A stretch of DNA of 64,000 nucleotides, from NCBI RefSeq assembly GCF_029338335.1, contig NZ_CP119797.1. One strand, written 5' to 3'. The notes beneath the pieces are model-generated. The model searched no databases, had not been told where the DNA came from, and was given only the letters and a program-made list of their open reading frames with translations. This stretch comes from Halomontanus rarus (GTDB taxonomy: Archaea > Halobacteriota > Halobacteria > Halobacteriales > Natrialbaceae). Position 1 is the stretch's first letter; the number at the start of each line of letters is the position of its first letter. Below, piece after piece: positions 27,274 to 35,984 of this stretch. The translations under genes were made by a program, and so were the position numbers.

Positions 27274-27981
27274 CCCGTCTCCACTGAGCGCCCACCACCC
27301 CAATTCGCGTGGACGACAGCGTGTACCGTACACCCGAGAATAAGCCGCTGTGGGCGTACGAACACTCCTGGCGCGCGCGGCTTTGAAGTGGACTGGATGC
27401 GAACGCAGTCGTCCACCAGTAAATCGGACTTGCAGGTGTCGAGCCGGTACTAATTAATAGGTAGCTTAGTTGGAATAGGTACAATAGGTGAGATAGGTAC
27501 TGTAGGTCGGTGGTGTCCCTCAGCACGGAAACCAGCGAACGGTACTACGAACGTCGATACTCAGACACCGGTCACGAACACTCGGTTGACTTCCAGACCT
27601 CGGAGAATTGTACCGTCATCAGTGGAAGGATCCTCTCGAGAGAAAGCTCCACCCAACAATAAATAATGTTCGTTAATCTACGGAATGGCCCCATACAACA
27701 AAAATACGGATATATTTGGACCCGGAATTGCCGAGAAGATGGATGCACCGTCCACCTCCGAAAACGGAAGCGGACGCGGTCGATGCGGTAACCGAGTGGG
27801 GAACCGACCTCGCGAACGCGGCTGAAGCGTACGGTCTCGAGGCAGAGGCAGTCGTTCGAAACGGAACGTCGGTAGAGGTGACTACGCAACAGCGGTCGAC
27901 GCCTGAAGCGACAGCGAGACGGCGTTTCGCTCACTCGAGAGGCGACCGTGTTCAGACTGCGAGTGGCGGTCGGACGGTCGA
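27274..27981. other. 708-bp spacer with a 9-bp tandem repeat and a possible gene relic
   Basis: No intact gene. It holds a six-unit 9-bp tandem array (27457-27510) and a coding-like stretch at 27716-27985. Confidence 0.45.
27457..27510 (+). repeat. Six-unit 9-bp tandem repeat (consensus ATAGGTNNN)
   Basis: Successive 9-mers are ATAGGTAGC, TTAGTTGGA, ATAGGTACA, ATAGGTGAG, ATAGGTACT and GTAGGTCGG. Four units keep ATAGGT exactly and two are degenerate. It lies in a spacer, not in a gene. It could be a minisatellite or a cluster of regulator sites. Confidence 0.7.
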
Positions 27982-27985
27982 TTAG
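27716..27985 (+). pseudogene. Possible UspA-like gene fragment
   Basis: An 89-codon frame whose middle (DAVDAVTEWGTDLANAAEAYGLEAEAVVRNGT region, about residues 20-52) has haloarchaeal codon bias and resembles the central part of UspA proteins, where a helix is followed by a strand and an NGT/EGT turn. The N-terminus and the C-terminal ATP loop are missing and the tail is arginine-rich, so it is more likely a relic than a gene. It overlaps the end of arsC by four bases. Confidence 0.25.
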
Positions 27986-28431
27986 TCGAACGTTCGCTCC
28001 ACGTCGTCGAAGAGCGACGTCACCCGCCGCTCGATCTCGTCGCGAATCTCGCGAACCCGCTCGGGGTCCTTCCCGTCGGGATCCTCGAGCGCCCAGTCTC
28101 GAACCGTGACGTCGGCTTCGGTCTCGCCGACGTCGAGCGTCGAACAGCCCATCGTCGCGACGTAGTCGCACGTGAGCAACGTCTCCGTCGAGATTTCAGT
28201 CGGGGTTCGATCCGAGAGGTCGAACCCGATTTCGCCCATCACCTCGCGGACTTCCTCGTGGACGCGGTCGGCCGGCCGCGTCCCGCCGGTAAGAATCTCG
28301 ACGCGGTCCTCGAGGCCGCGACGCTCGCGTTCGCGTTCGGCGAACGCCGTCGCCATCTGGGACCGGCCGGCGTTCTGGACGCACACGAACGCCAGTCGGG
28401 TCGTCTCCGCGTCGGCGGTCTCGATCGTCAT
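27982..28431 (-). CDS. arsC: Arsenate reductase, low-molecular-weight phosphatase fold
   Basis: 149 residues. The P-loop CVQNAGRS (Cys17 to Ser24) is the CX5R(S) active site of LMW-phosphatase/ArsC enzymes, and the DPDGKDPERV loop supplies the general-acid Asp; CDYVATMGC carries the extra cysteines that relay disulfides in thioredoxin-dependent ArsC. It reduces arsenate to arsenite for export by the ACR3 pump upstream. Third gene of the arsR-acr3-arsC unit, 175 bp after acr3. Protein tyrosine phosphatase is the alternative, made unlikely by context. Confidence 0.88.
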   Translation of the reverse strand: MTIETADAETTRLAFVCVQNAGRSQMATAFAERERERRGLEDRVEILTGGTRPADRVHEEVREVMGEIGFDLSDRTPTEISTETLLTCDYVATMGCSTLDVGETEADVTVRDWALEDPDGKDPERVREIRDEIERRVTSLFDDVERTFD

Positions 28432-28606
28432 CGCAGACCCTCTCGAGGAGTTCGTCCCCCCTCGATCTGGAACTCGAGTGGAGTCGGTTCCGGTGGCGCG
28501 CGTTCCGTCGCGGTGGTAGTAAGGGCGTGAGTCGATCGTCGCGTCAGTGTCGATGTCGGAGTTCGTGTCATGGTCGATGTCGTGTCTCGAATGTATTGTG
28601 TCCGTG

Positions 28607-29785
28607 TCAGTCGTCTTCGGTCGTCCTCGCGCCCCCGCTGGTCCGGCCGTCGAGCCGACCGGTGTCGAATCCGGCCCAGTCGAATCGTCGCTGGAAGTAC
28701 AACGCGACGTGGACGAGCGCGAGGAGAACGGGAACCTCGATGAGCGGTCCGATCACGGTCGCGAAGGCGACGCCGGAACCGATGCCGAAGACCGCGACGG
28801 CGACGGCGATCGCGAGTTCGAAGTTGTTCGACGCCGCGGTGAAGCCGATGGCGGTGGTCGTCGAGTAGTCCGCGCCGAGTTCGCGCCCCATCGCAAAGCT
28901 CACGAGGAACATCACCACGAAGTAGATCGTCAGCGGGATCGCGATCCAGACGACGTCCAGGGGCGCGGAAACGATGTTCTCGCCCTGGGTGGCGAACATC
29001 AGCACGATGGTGAACAGTAACGCGACGAGCGTCAGCGGACTGATCGCCGGCACGAACGTCTCGTCGTACCACTGCTCGCCCTTGCGCGTGACGCCGACGT
29101 ATCGGGTGACGATCCCGGCGGCGAAGGGAATCCCGAGGAAGACGGCGATCGCCTCGAAGACCTGTCTGGTCGTGATCGTGAACTCGGCGACCAGGTGCTC
29201 GAGGCCGAGCAACGGCGGGGCGAACACGACGAAGAACCAGATGTAGATTCCGTAGGTGACGATCTGGAAGATGCTGTTGAACGCGACCAGTCCGGCGGCG
29301 TACTCGTGAGAGCCTTCGGCGAGTTCGTTCCAGACCAGCACCATCGCGATGCAACGAGCCATGCCGATCATAATGAGCCCGAGGAAGAACTCGGGTCTGG
29401 CCGGGAACCCGGCGATCAGGCCGCTGAAGAAGACGATCGCGAGCGCGAACATCAGCAGCGGACCGATGAGCCAGTTCTGGACCAGACTCAGGCCGAGGAC
29501 CCGCCAGTTGCGAAAGACGGTCGGAAGCCGGCTGTACTGTACTTTTGCCAGCGGCGGATACATCATGAGTATCAACCCGATCGCGACCGGGTCGACGGGC
29601 GCGTCGTGAATCGCATCCGCGCTCCCTGGCACGTAATGACCCAGTCCGACGCCGACGGCCATCGCGGCGAAGATCCAGACGGTGAGGTACCTGTCGAGAA
29701 ACGACATCTCCCGCGGATCGCCGCAGCTTTCGCACGTGCACTCCGGCCCGTGGTCGTGTTCGCCCCCTTGCGTCGGTTCACTCAT
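28607..29785 (-). CDS. acr3: ACR3-family arsenite efflux transporter
   Basis: 392 residues from ATG 29785 (open upstream to 29833). About ten membrane helices of the BART/ACR3 fold; MFALAIVFFSGL, GMARCIAMVLVWNELAEG with the conserved thiolate Cys, and NNFELAIAVAVAVFG are ACR3 signatures. A short Cys-containing N-terminal segment (HDHGPECTCESCGDP) precedes the first helix and may bind arsenite or metal. The start overlaps the arsR stop by 8 bp, so translation is coupled. Exports As(III), possibly Sb(III), in exchange for protons. Confidence 0.92.
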   Translation of the reverse strand: MSEPTQGGEHDHGPECTCESCGDPREMSFLDRYLTVWIFAAMAVGVGLGHYVPGSADAIHDAPVDPVAIGLILMMYPPLAKVQYSRLPTVFRNWRVLGLSLVQNWLIGPLLMFALAIVFFSGLIAGFPARPEFFLGLIMIGMARCIAMVLVWNELAEGSHEYAAGLVAFNSIFQIVTYGIYIWFFVVFAPPLLGLEHLVAEFTITTRQVFEAIAVFLGIPFAAGIVTRYVGVTRKGEQWYDETFVPAISPLTLVALLFTIVLMFATQGENIVSAPLDVVWIAIPLTIYFVVMFLVSFAMGRELGADYSTTTAIGFTAASNNFELAIAVAVAVFGIGSGVAFATVIGPLIEVPVLLALVHVALYFQRRFDWAGFDTGRLDGRTSGGARTTEDD

Positions 29786-30230
29786 TGGAGACACCGGGGT
29801 TCGGTCCGTCCTCTCCGTCACCGTCCGCGACACCGTCGACCCTCACGCTCCCCTCGAGAACGGTCACGAGCGCGACGGCGCGATTCGTCGCCCGGTACTT
29901 CTTCCAGCGACCGTCCTTTCGCGCGTCGACGAGTCCCGCGTCGACGAGCGCCGAGAGCGCGTGGCTGAGTCCGCTCTCGGTGACGTCGACGACTGCGTTG
30001 AGCTCACACACGCAGAGATCCCCGTCGGCCGCGACGAGGATGCGAACGAGGCGGTATCGCGTCCCGTTGGCCAGCGCCGAGAGAACGTCGAGTTCGACCT
30101 CGACCTGTGCCGTCCCGAGCGCCGCCTCGAGTGTTCCGAGATGGTCGAGGCGGTCGTCGACGTCTTCCCGTCGACAGGCCCCGAGTTCGTCCTCGAGATA
30201 GCGGTGTAGTCGTTCGGTGGTGTCTGCCAT
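29778..30230 (-). CDS. arsR: ArsR family arsenic-responsive repressor
   Basis: 150 residues. Winged helix at about residues 45-125 with the ELxVCxL-type metal motif as DLCVCEL (Cys73, Cys75) in the recognition-helix region, followed by TESGLSHALSALVDAGLV. As(III) binding to the cysteines would release DNA. First gene of the operon. A TATA box and two inverted repeats lie upstream (30241-30256 and 30342-30357). The N-terminal 40 residues form a charged helix and the C-terminal tail is acidic. Confidence 0.92.
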   Translation of the reverse strand: MADTTERLHRYLEDELGACRREDVDDRLDHLGTLEAALGTAQVEVELDVLSALANGTRYRLVRILVAADGDLCVCELNAVVDVTESGLSHALSALVDAGLVDARKDGRWKKYRATNRAVALVTVLEGSVRVDGVADGDGEDGPNPGVSNE

Positions 30231-30240
30231 CGCTATTCAC

Positions 30241-30256
30241 TTGAGCGCCCCCTCAA
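30241..30256. promoter_or_regulatory. Inverted repeat at the arsR transcription start (operator candidate)
   Basis: TTGAG-CGCCCC-CTCAA has 5-bp perfect arms. It lies between the TATA box and the arsR start codon, the expected position for an autorepressor site. Confidence 0.45.
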
Positions 30257-30262
30257 TTATAG
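30255..30262 (-). promoter_or_regulatory. TATA box of the ars operon
   Basis: The minus strand reads CTATAATT here, about 28 bp upstream of the arsR ATG (30230). Confidence 0.55.
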
Positions 30263-30341
30263 ATTGCGATCTGTTTTATCAGCACCCATTTCCACCCCAC
30301 CTTTGCCCGTCATTCACGATCTGGTGGCAGATTTTCGAGCG

Positions 30342-30357
30342 ATAGTTGAACAACTAT
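30342..30357. promoter_or_regulatory. Perfect-arm palindrome upstream of arsR
   Basis: ATAGTTG-AA-CAACTAT has 7-bp perfect arms, in a locally AT-rich stretch about 80 bp upstream of the ars TATA box. ArsR-family operators often have TTGA/TCAA-rich arms like these. It could be a distal ArsR site or belong to another regulator. Confidence 0.45.
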
Positions 30358-30540
30358 TGAATCAAATAGCCGCCTCGGTTCGCCTACTCTCGCAATCGGA
30401 GCGGGACGGTTCGATTCCGTTTCGGTGGGTCGGCGTCGGTTTCCGGAACTCGGAGACGGCGGTGATTCGAGGGGCGATGGCTCCGACGGCCATCCCCGCC
30501 GTGTTCGAAGCCGGACCGTGGGCACGACGCCCGGACTCGG

Positions 30541-30768
30541 TCACCGCATCTCGTCGAGACGGACGAACGTTTCGGCGTCCGCCGTCAGCCACGTGGTCAG
30601 CTTCGCTTCGTCCGAACAGTCCGTCGGAGAGATGGTACAGCGATCGGGCTGGTCCTGGTATCGAACGACGACGGCCTCGAGGGACGGTGGGTCCGACGGT
30701 TCCCAGTCGGTCACCGACGTGTGCGCGCGGATCGAGTGATCGTCGGGGCTGCTGGCGGATCCGTACAT
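30541..30768 (-). CDS. Small haloarchaeal protein resembling DUF7511
   Basis: 75 residues from ATG 30768 (frame open to 30828). The core LEAVVVRYQDQPDRCTISP and the closing TTWLTADAETFVRLDEMR match a small family found across haloarchaea (I associate it with DUF7511, from memory). No known activity; cytosolic, acidic, a single compact domain. It stands alone between the ars and pst loci and is divergent from pstS with 373 bp between starts. Confidence 0.65.
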   Translation of the reverse strand: MYGSASSPDDHSIRAHTSVTDWEPSDPPSLEAVVVRYQDQPDRCTISPTDCSDEAKLTTWLTADAETFVRLDEMR

Positions 30769-31141
30769 GATGATCTCGGTGCTGTCTGACACCGTAGGAG
30801 AAGTCACACGAGAGACGTACAAAGCCACTACTAATTGTGATATTGAGTGATCCGTACCGGTTGTGCCCGATCCGTAGCCGTTCGTCTCCGGTTCTCCTCG
30901 TGGACCGTCCGATGCTTGACCGATCCGCCGGTGTTCTCGGTGCTCTTCCCGCCCTCGTCCATTTTTACCTCTCCTTCACGATCGGTACCAGTCGCACCCG
31001 TCCCGAGCCGCTCGAGTCCGCGGGCACGAATCTGATCGATATATAGGTCACTATAGTACACACCCCGAGTCAATATTGCCCGTGATCTGTCTGTATATAA
31101 ATTATAAGCGTACTTAATAAGTCGAAGGCACCTTTCGGGTG
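30769..31141. other. 373-bp divergent promoter region upstream of pst
   Basis: No gene. The AT-rich half (31035-31121) holds a TATAG direct repeat with 10-bp period (31037-31056) and several TATA-like runs, CTGTATATAA (31091-31100) and TACTTAATAA (31111-31120), the latter 22-31 bp before pstS. Confidence 0.5.
31037..31056 (+). promoter_or_regulatory. TATAG direct repeat upstream of pst (Pho-box candidate)
   Basis: CGATATATAG followed directly by GTCACTATAG: two 10-bp units ending in TATAG. A tandem of the same period and end (CACTGTATAG CACTATATAG) lies upstream of the phosphatase-ppk1 operon at 43116-43135. One helical turn spacing suits a dimeric or tandem activator. Inference from pattern only. 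Confidence 0.4.
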
Positions 31142-32311
31142 ATGGCACAAACCCCATCGAACGATCGCACGTTCGTATCGCGGCGGAGATTCGTCCAGAC
31201 GTCCGGCGTCGCAGGTGCGCTGGCTATGGCAGGCTGTCTCAGTGACGACGGTGAGAGTGACGATGGCGGAAACGGAGACGACGACGGCAATGGTGACGAC
31301 AGCGGAAACGGAGACGACAGCGGAAACGGAGACGACGACGGCAACGGCGGTGACGGCAGCGAAAGCGGAAGTATCGAGCCGTTGACTGCCGACGGCTCCT
31401 CGACCGTCTACCCGATCACGAGTCGCGCCGGCTCGCTGTGGAACGGCAACGCCCCGGCCGACGATGAGGAGTACTGGGGTCCTGGCCAGTACGGTATTGA
31501 CACCGACCAGAACATGGCCGACTACTGGGCAGGCCTCTACGGCTTCGAACCCAGCGGGGACGAAGGAACACCACCGTTCTTCACGAGTATCGGCCTCAAC
31601 CACACCGGCGTTGGTCTCGAAAAGCTCGAAAACGGACAGGTCGACATCGGTGACGCGAGCGCCCCGGTCAGCGCGGAGTTCCCCGACCGCAGCGAGGAGG
31701 ATCTCGAACCGTTCACCGACCACGTCGTAGCGATCGACGCCCAGCCCGTCGTCGTCAGTCAGGAGATCTACGAGGCTGGCGTTACCGAACTGACGCTCAC
31801 GGATATCCAGGACATCTACCAAGGCCGAGTCACCAACTGGTCGGAACTCGGCGGTCCGGACCGAGACATCCAGGCGATCGGCCGCGCCGAAGGTTCCGGT
31901 ACTGACACTTCGTTCCGAGCCAACGTGCTGGGCGACCCCGACGCCTCAATGGACGGTGTCGACAGCCGCCGTGGCCAGAACCAGCAGGTCAAAACCGACA
32001 TCGACAACGCCGACAACGCAATTGCGTACATCGCTCTGGCGTTCGTCGACGACTCGACGCCCGCGCTCGATCTCGAAATCGACGGCCAACTCTACGAGTA
32101 TCCCGACGATTTCGGGACGCTCGAGTACCCACTATCGCGGGCGCTCCACACCTACACGTGGGACGGCACCTCGAACAAGGAGGCGGCGTTCATCCGGATG
32201 CTGCTAAGCGACTACGGCCAACAGATGTTTGTCGAGACCGCGGACTACCTGCCGCTGGTCGACGAACGCCGACAAGAAGAGATCGACAAGCTTCCCGAGC
32301 CGTCGAACTGA
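31142..32311 (+). CDS. pstS: Phosphate ABC transporter substrate-binding lipoprotein PstS
   Basis: 389 residues from ATG 31142 (a GTG codon directly before it is also possible). Twin-arginine signal with lipobox MAGC, then a Gly/Asp/Asn repeat linker of about 40 residues, so it is a Tat-exported lipoprotein. The binding domain has the PstS phosphate loop ADGSSTVYPIT, a second loop IGDASAPVS and GRAEGSGTDTSFR. First gene of the pst operon; captures inorganic phosphate outside the membrane. Confidence 0.93.
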   Translation: MAQTPSNDRTFVSRRRFVQTSGVAGALAMAGCLSDDGESDDGGNGDDDGNGDDSGNGDDSGNGDDDGNGGDGSESGSIEPLTADGSSTVYPITSRAGSLWNGNAPADDEEYWGPGQYGIDTDQNMADYWAGLYGFEPSGDEGTPPFFTSIGLNHTGVGLEKLENGQVDIGDASAPVSAEFPDRSEEDLEPFTDHVVAIDAQPVVVSQEIYEAGVTELTLTDIQDIYQGRVTNWSELGGPDRDIQAIGRAEGSGTDTSFRANVLGDPDASMDGVDSRRGQNQQVKTDIDNADNAIAYIALAFVDDSTPALDLEIDGQLYEYPDDFGTLEYPLSRALHTYTWDGTSNKEAAFIRMLLSDYGQQMFVETADYLPLVDERRQEEIDKLPEPSN

Positions 32312-32369
32312 GCGACCCAACCGACCGCAGTACCGGTCCCTTTGAAGACACTCATGACAAATTAAATAT

Positions 32370-33482
32370 ATGACTGAGTTACCCCTGTTTGACCCTAGAA
32401 CCCGGTTACGACGGCTCCGTAATGTCGACCGCGACATCGGATCGCTGGGCGCCGTTGGCGGTGGCTGTCTGCTCGCGACGTTCATCCTGTTCCTACTGAA
32501 CTCGACGCTCGCAGTGGTCCCGCTCGCTGGCTTTCTGGTAGCCAGCGGCTACGGCTGGTACGCCCATCAGGCCGAGACCGCCCGTGCGCTAACGTTTCTC
32601 GCAACCGCCTCGACGATTCTCATCCTCGGGCTGATCACGGTGTATGTGTTCATCGAAGCCCTCCCCGTGTTGCAGCGGATGGGCGTCCGACTGTTCGGAT
32701 TCACCGAGCCCGTCGAGTTCTTTGGCGTGACGATCATTCCTAGTGTAGAATCGTACTGGAGCACCAGCCAACACACCTACTCGCTGATCCCGATGATCTG
32801 GGGGACATTCGTGACAACACTAATTGCGACAGCGATCGCCGCACCGCTGGGGATCGCTGCCGCGCTGTTCCTCGCCGAGATCGCCCCGCCGCTGATCCGC
32901 GAGACGGTCAAACCCGGCGTCGAGATTCTAGCGGGCATCCCCTCTATCGTCTACGGTTACCTCGGCTTCGTGGTGCTGAACACGTTTCTCTACGAGAACC
33001 TCGAAATGACCAATCTCGGGAGTCTGTTTCTCGTTGGCCTCGTCATCGGCCTGATGGCGCTGCCGACGGTCGTCTCGGTCGCCGACGACGCACTCACCAG
33101 CGTCCCCGACAGCATGCGCGACGGCGCAGTGGCGATGGGGCTAACTAGGTGGCAAACGATGAAGAGCATTACGCTCCCGGCGGCGCTCTCTGGCGTCTCA
33201 GCGGCCGTCCTATTGGGTATCGGCCGGGCGGTCGGCGAGACGATGGCCGCGACGGTCATCCTCGGTCACATTCAGAAACTCCCCGATCCGCTCCAGGACG
33301 TCTTCGACAATACCGAGACGCTTACCAGTTTGATCGCCAGCCAGTACGGTAACGCCGACGGCCTCCACATGAACGCGCTGTTCACCGCCGGGGTCGTCCT
33401 GTTCGTCACAGTGCTGATCCTCAGCATTGCTGCCCGCCGTATCGAGCTTCGGATGGACCGCAAGCTCGGAGGTGGCCAATGA
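32370..33482 (+). CDS. pstC: Phosphate ABC transporter permease PstC
   Basis: 370 residues with about eight hydrophobic segments. The binding-protein-dependent transport domain (about residues 140-365) includes the EAA-type loop around DSMRDGAVAMGLTRWQTMKS and the PstC-typical GIPSIVYGYLGF. The first 120 residues are extra membrane helices typical of haloarchaeal PstC. Its stop overlaps the pstA start by four bases (ATGA), showing translational coupling. Confidence 0.93.
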   Translation: MTELPLFDPRTRLRRLRNVDRDIGSLGAVGGGCLLATFILFLLNSTLAVVPLAGFLVASGYGWYAHQAETARALTFLATASTILILGLITVYVFIEALPVLQRMGVRLFGFTEPVEFFGVTIIPSVESYWSTSQHTYSLIPMIWGTFVTTLIATAIAAPLGIAAALFLAEIAPPLIRETVKPGVEILAGIPSIVYGYLGFVVLNTFLYENLEMTNLGSLFLVGLVIGLMALPTVVSVADDALTSVPDSMRDGAVAMGLTRWQTMKSITLPAALSGVSAAVLLGIGRAVGETMAATVILGHIQKLPDPLQDVFDNTETLTSLIASQYGNADGLHMNALFTAGVVLFVTVLILSIAARRIELRMDRKLGGGQ

Positions 33483-35029
33483 GCTACAGGAACGAATCGC
33501 CGCTCGTCGTCGACAACACTTCCACCGCCGAACGACTCGCCTCGGCGGTCGTCGGCCTGGGGCTGGTGACGTTCACCTTCTCACTGGTAGGTGTCGCACA
33601 GATCGTGACCGCCGAGACGAAGATCCTCGGCATCGGCCTCTACGACTTCCTCGCGGTCGGCCTGCTGTTGATGGGTGTCGGTACCGTCACCCTCGGAGTC
33701 GGCTCCCGATCTGGCGTCTTCAATACGAGTCCGGACGTAACGCCGGGACTCGTCACATCAGCCCTGTTCGGTGTCGGTGCGTTCTCCATCGCCGGGTTCG
33801 TCGCATCCCAGTTCCTCGGCTTCGGAACCGGTGGCTGGCTGTTCGTCGCCGCCCCCGTCGGTGGCGTGACGTTCGCTGGGGTCGCGCTTGCAACCGAAGA
33901 TATCGGGTCGACGCTCCCGCCGGGAGTAGCCGCAATCGGTGTCGCAGCCCTCGTGTTGAGCGGGATTCTTACCCCAGAGTTCGCGTGGGAACCCACTGGC
34001 TTTTCGGCGACGCTCACCGGTTCGATGGCGATCCCATTGGCCCTCAGCGTGTCGACACTCGTTACGATGTGGGCCGGAGCCAAAGCCTACGAGGGGTACG
34101 GCAGCAAGGGTCGACAGACCGCTGCCTACCTCCTGATTGGAATCAATGCGGTCAGCATCATCGCGGTGTTGGTCGCCCTATTGCTGTTTATCGCCTCGAA
34201 AGGCGTTGGTCCGGCCTTCCAGGGCTTCTCGCTCGTTCCCTTCGAGTGGCCCTTCGTCACCAACGGCTACTCCTTCCGGCCGGAGGTCGTCAACGGCGTC
34301 TTCCCGGCCATCATGGGGACGATCTGGCTCGTCATCGGCGCGGTGATCACCGGCGTCCCGGTCGCGGTCGCGGCGGCGATCTTCCTCACCGAGTACGCCG
34401 AACAGGGTCGGTTCGTCGGCGCGGTCGAGATCGCGACGAATGGACTATGGAGTACGCCCAGCGTCGTCTACGGGCTGTTCGGCTACGCCTTCCTCATCCC
34501 GCGACTCGGAGGGTCGACCTCGCTCATCTCGGGAATGCTCGTCCTCGGCTTCATGCTGATGCCGCTCTGTTTGATCACCTCCCGGGAAGCGATCAAAGCC
34601 GTCCCCGACGAGTACCGCGATGCGAGTGCGGCCCTCGGCGTGAGCCGGTGGGAGACGATCCGGAGCGTCGTCCTCCCCGCCGCGATGCCGGGGATTCTCA
34701 CCGGCGTGATCCTCGGTGTCGGTCGGATTGCAGGAGAGACGGCACCAATCTTGCTGGTGATGGCGGGCGGGCTCCGTGACGACGCGCCCAACGTCTTGGG
34801 TTCCTTTGAGTTCACGAGCGTCCCGCCGTTTGTCGCCAACGACGCGCTACTCGAAAGCGCGCCGGCGCTTCCCTACCAACTGTATGCGACTATTACCGCA
34901 GGCGTCTCCGCAGAGAACGCCACCGAATTCGGCTGGGCGACTGCGTTCATCCTGCTCGTCGTCGTGCTATCGTTCTACGCAATCGGAATCGCCTCGCGGA
35001 TCTACTTCCGACGGAGACTCAACGCATGA
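33479..35029 (+). CDS. pstA: Phosphate ABC transporter permease PstA (long form)
   Basis: 516 residues, far longer than the roughly 290 of bacterial PstA. The C-terminal permease domain (about residues 275-510) carries GTIWLVIGAVITGVPVAVAA, STPSVVYGLFGYAF and the EAA loop with PDEYRDASAALGVSRWETIR. The N-terminal 260 residues contribute about seven further hydrophobic segments with no recognised function. Overlaps pstC (4 bp) and pstB (4 bp). Confidence 0.92.
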   Translation: MSYRNESPLVVDNTSTAERLASAVVGLGLVTFTFSLVGVAQIVTAETKILGIGLYDFLAVGLLLMGVGTVTLGVGSRSGVFNTSPDVTPGLVTSALFGVGAFSIAGFVASQFLGFGTGGWLFVAAPVGGVTFAGVALATEDIGSTLPPGVAAIGVAALVLSGILTPEFAWEPTGFSATLTGSMAIPLALSVSTLVTMWAGAKAYEGYGSKGRQTAAYLLIGINAVSIIAVLVALLLFIASKGVGPAFQGFSLVPFEWPFVTNGYSFRPEVVNGVFPAIMGTIWLVIGAVITGVPVAVAAAIFLTEYAEQGRFVGAVEIATNGLWSTPSVVYGLFGYAFLIPRLGGSTSLISGMLVLGFMLMPLCLITSREAIKAVPDEYRDASAALGVSRWETIRSVVLPAAMPGILTGVILGVGRIAGETAPILLVMAGGLRDDAPNVLGSFEFTSVPPFVANDALLESAPALPYQLYATITAGVSAENATEFGWATAFILLVVVLSFYAIGIASRIYFRRRLNA

Positions 35030-35949
35030 CAGAAACATCATCACTCAGTACGAACGAGACATCTGAACCGGCAGTCGAAGCGACTACCAACCATTCACGA
35101 ACCGGCCAGCGAAACGAGGAGACCCCCGACGCGTGGGTCGACTACGAGTTCGAGGGCGAGCCGAAGATCAGCGTCAGTGGCCTCGATGTCTACTACGGCG
35201 ACGACCAGGCGCTCGACGACATCTCGATCGAGATTCCCGAAAAAAGCGTGACCGCGCTGATCGGTCCCTCCGGATGTGGCAAGTCGACGTTCCTTCGGTG
35301 TCTCAACCGGATGAACGACCGGATTCGCGCCGCGAGAGTCGACGGAACCGTGACGTTCGAAGGACAGGACATCTACCAAGACGGGCTGGATCTCGTCGAA
35401 CTCCGAAAGCGAATCGGGATGGTGTTCCAATCCCCCAATCCGTTCCCGAAATCGATTCGGGACAACATCGCCTACGGCCCGCGGAAACACGGCACGGTCC
35501 GGACCGACTTGCTGGCCAAACTCACCGGCCGCGACGACAGCGAGCAGGAAACCGAAATCGTAAAGCGCTCACTGAAGCAGGCGGCGATCTGGGAGGAAGT
35601 CAACGACCGGCTCGACGACAACGCCCTCGGGCTGTCGGGTGGCCAACAGCAGCGACTCTGTATCGCTCGCTGTCTCGCAGTCGACCCTGAAGTCATCCTG
35701 ATGGACGAACCGGCCTCGGCGCTCGATCCGATTGCGACCGCCAAAATCGAGGACCTGATCGAGGAACTCGCCGAGGAGTACACCGTCATTATCGTGACCC
35801 ACAATATGCAGCAGGCAGCCCGGATCTCGGATCAGACCGCCGTCTTCCTCACCGGTGGCCAGCTCGCAGAGTACGGCGAGACGGACCAAGTGTTCGAGAA
35901 TCCGGAAAACCAACACGTCGAGGACTACATTACCGGCAAATTCGGGTAA
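35026..35949 (+). CDS. pstB: Phosphate ABC transporter ATPase PstB
   Basis: 307 residues with a 45-residue polar N-terminal extension. Walker A GPSGCGKST (about residue 78), Q-loop VFQSPNPFPKS, signature LSGGQQQRLCIARCL, Walker B VILMDEPASALDP and switch His in VTHNMQQA. The FPKS segment after the Q-loop is specific to PstB. Energises phosphate import with PstSCA. phoU follows after 35 bp. Confidence 0.95.
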   Translation: MTETSSLSTNETSEPAVEATTNHSRTGQRNEETPDAWVDYEFEGEPKISVSGLDVYYGDDQALDDISIEIPEKSVTALIGPSGCGKSTFLRCLNRMNDRIRAARVDGTVTFEGQDIYQDGLDLVELRKRIGMVFQSPNPFPKSIRDNIAYGPRKHGTVRTDLLAKLTGRDDSEQETEIVKRSLKQAAIWEEVNDRLDDNALGLSGGQQQRLCIARCLAVDPEVILMDEPASALDPIATAKIEDLIEELAEEYTVIIVTHNMQQAARISDQTAVFLTGGQLAEYGETDQVFENPENQHVEDYITGKFG

Positions 35950-35984
35950 CCAGAGATCGGAGACCAGAGATTAGAGACACACTC

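Noticed and set aside
28428..29741. 437-codon minus-strand frame overlapping acr3
   Set aside because: Alternative frame of the ACR3 gene, very Arg-rich; its end happens to overlap the arsC start (ATGA), which is coincidence.
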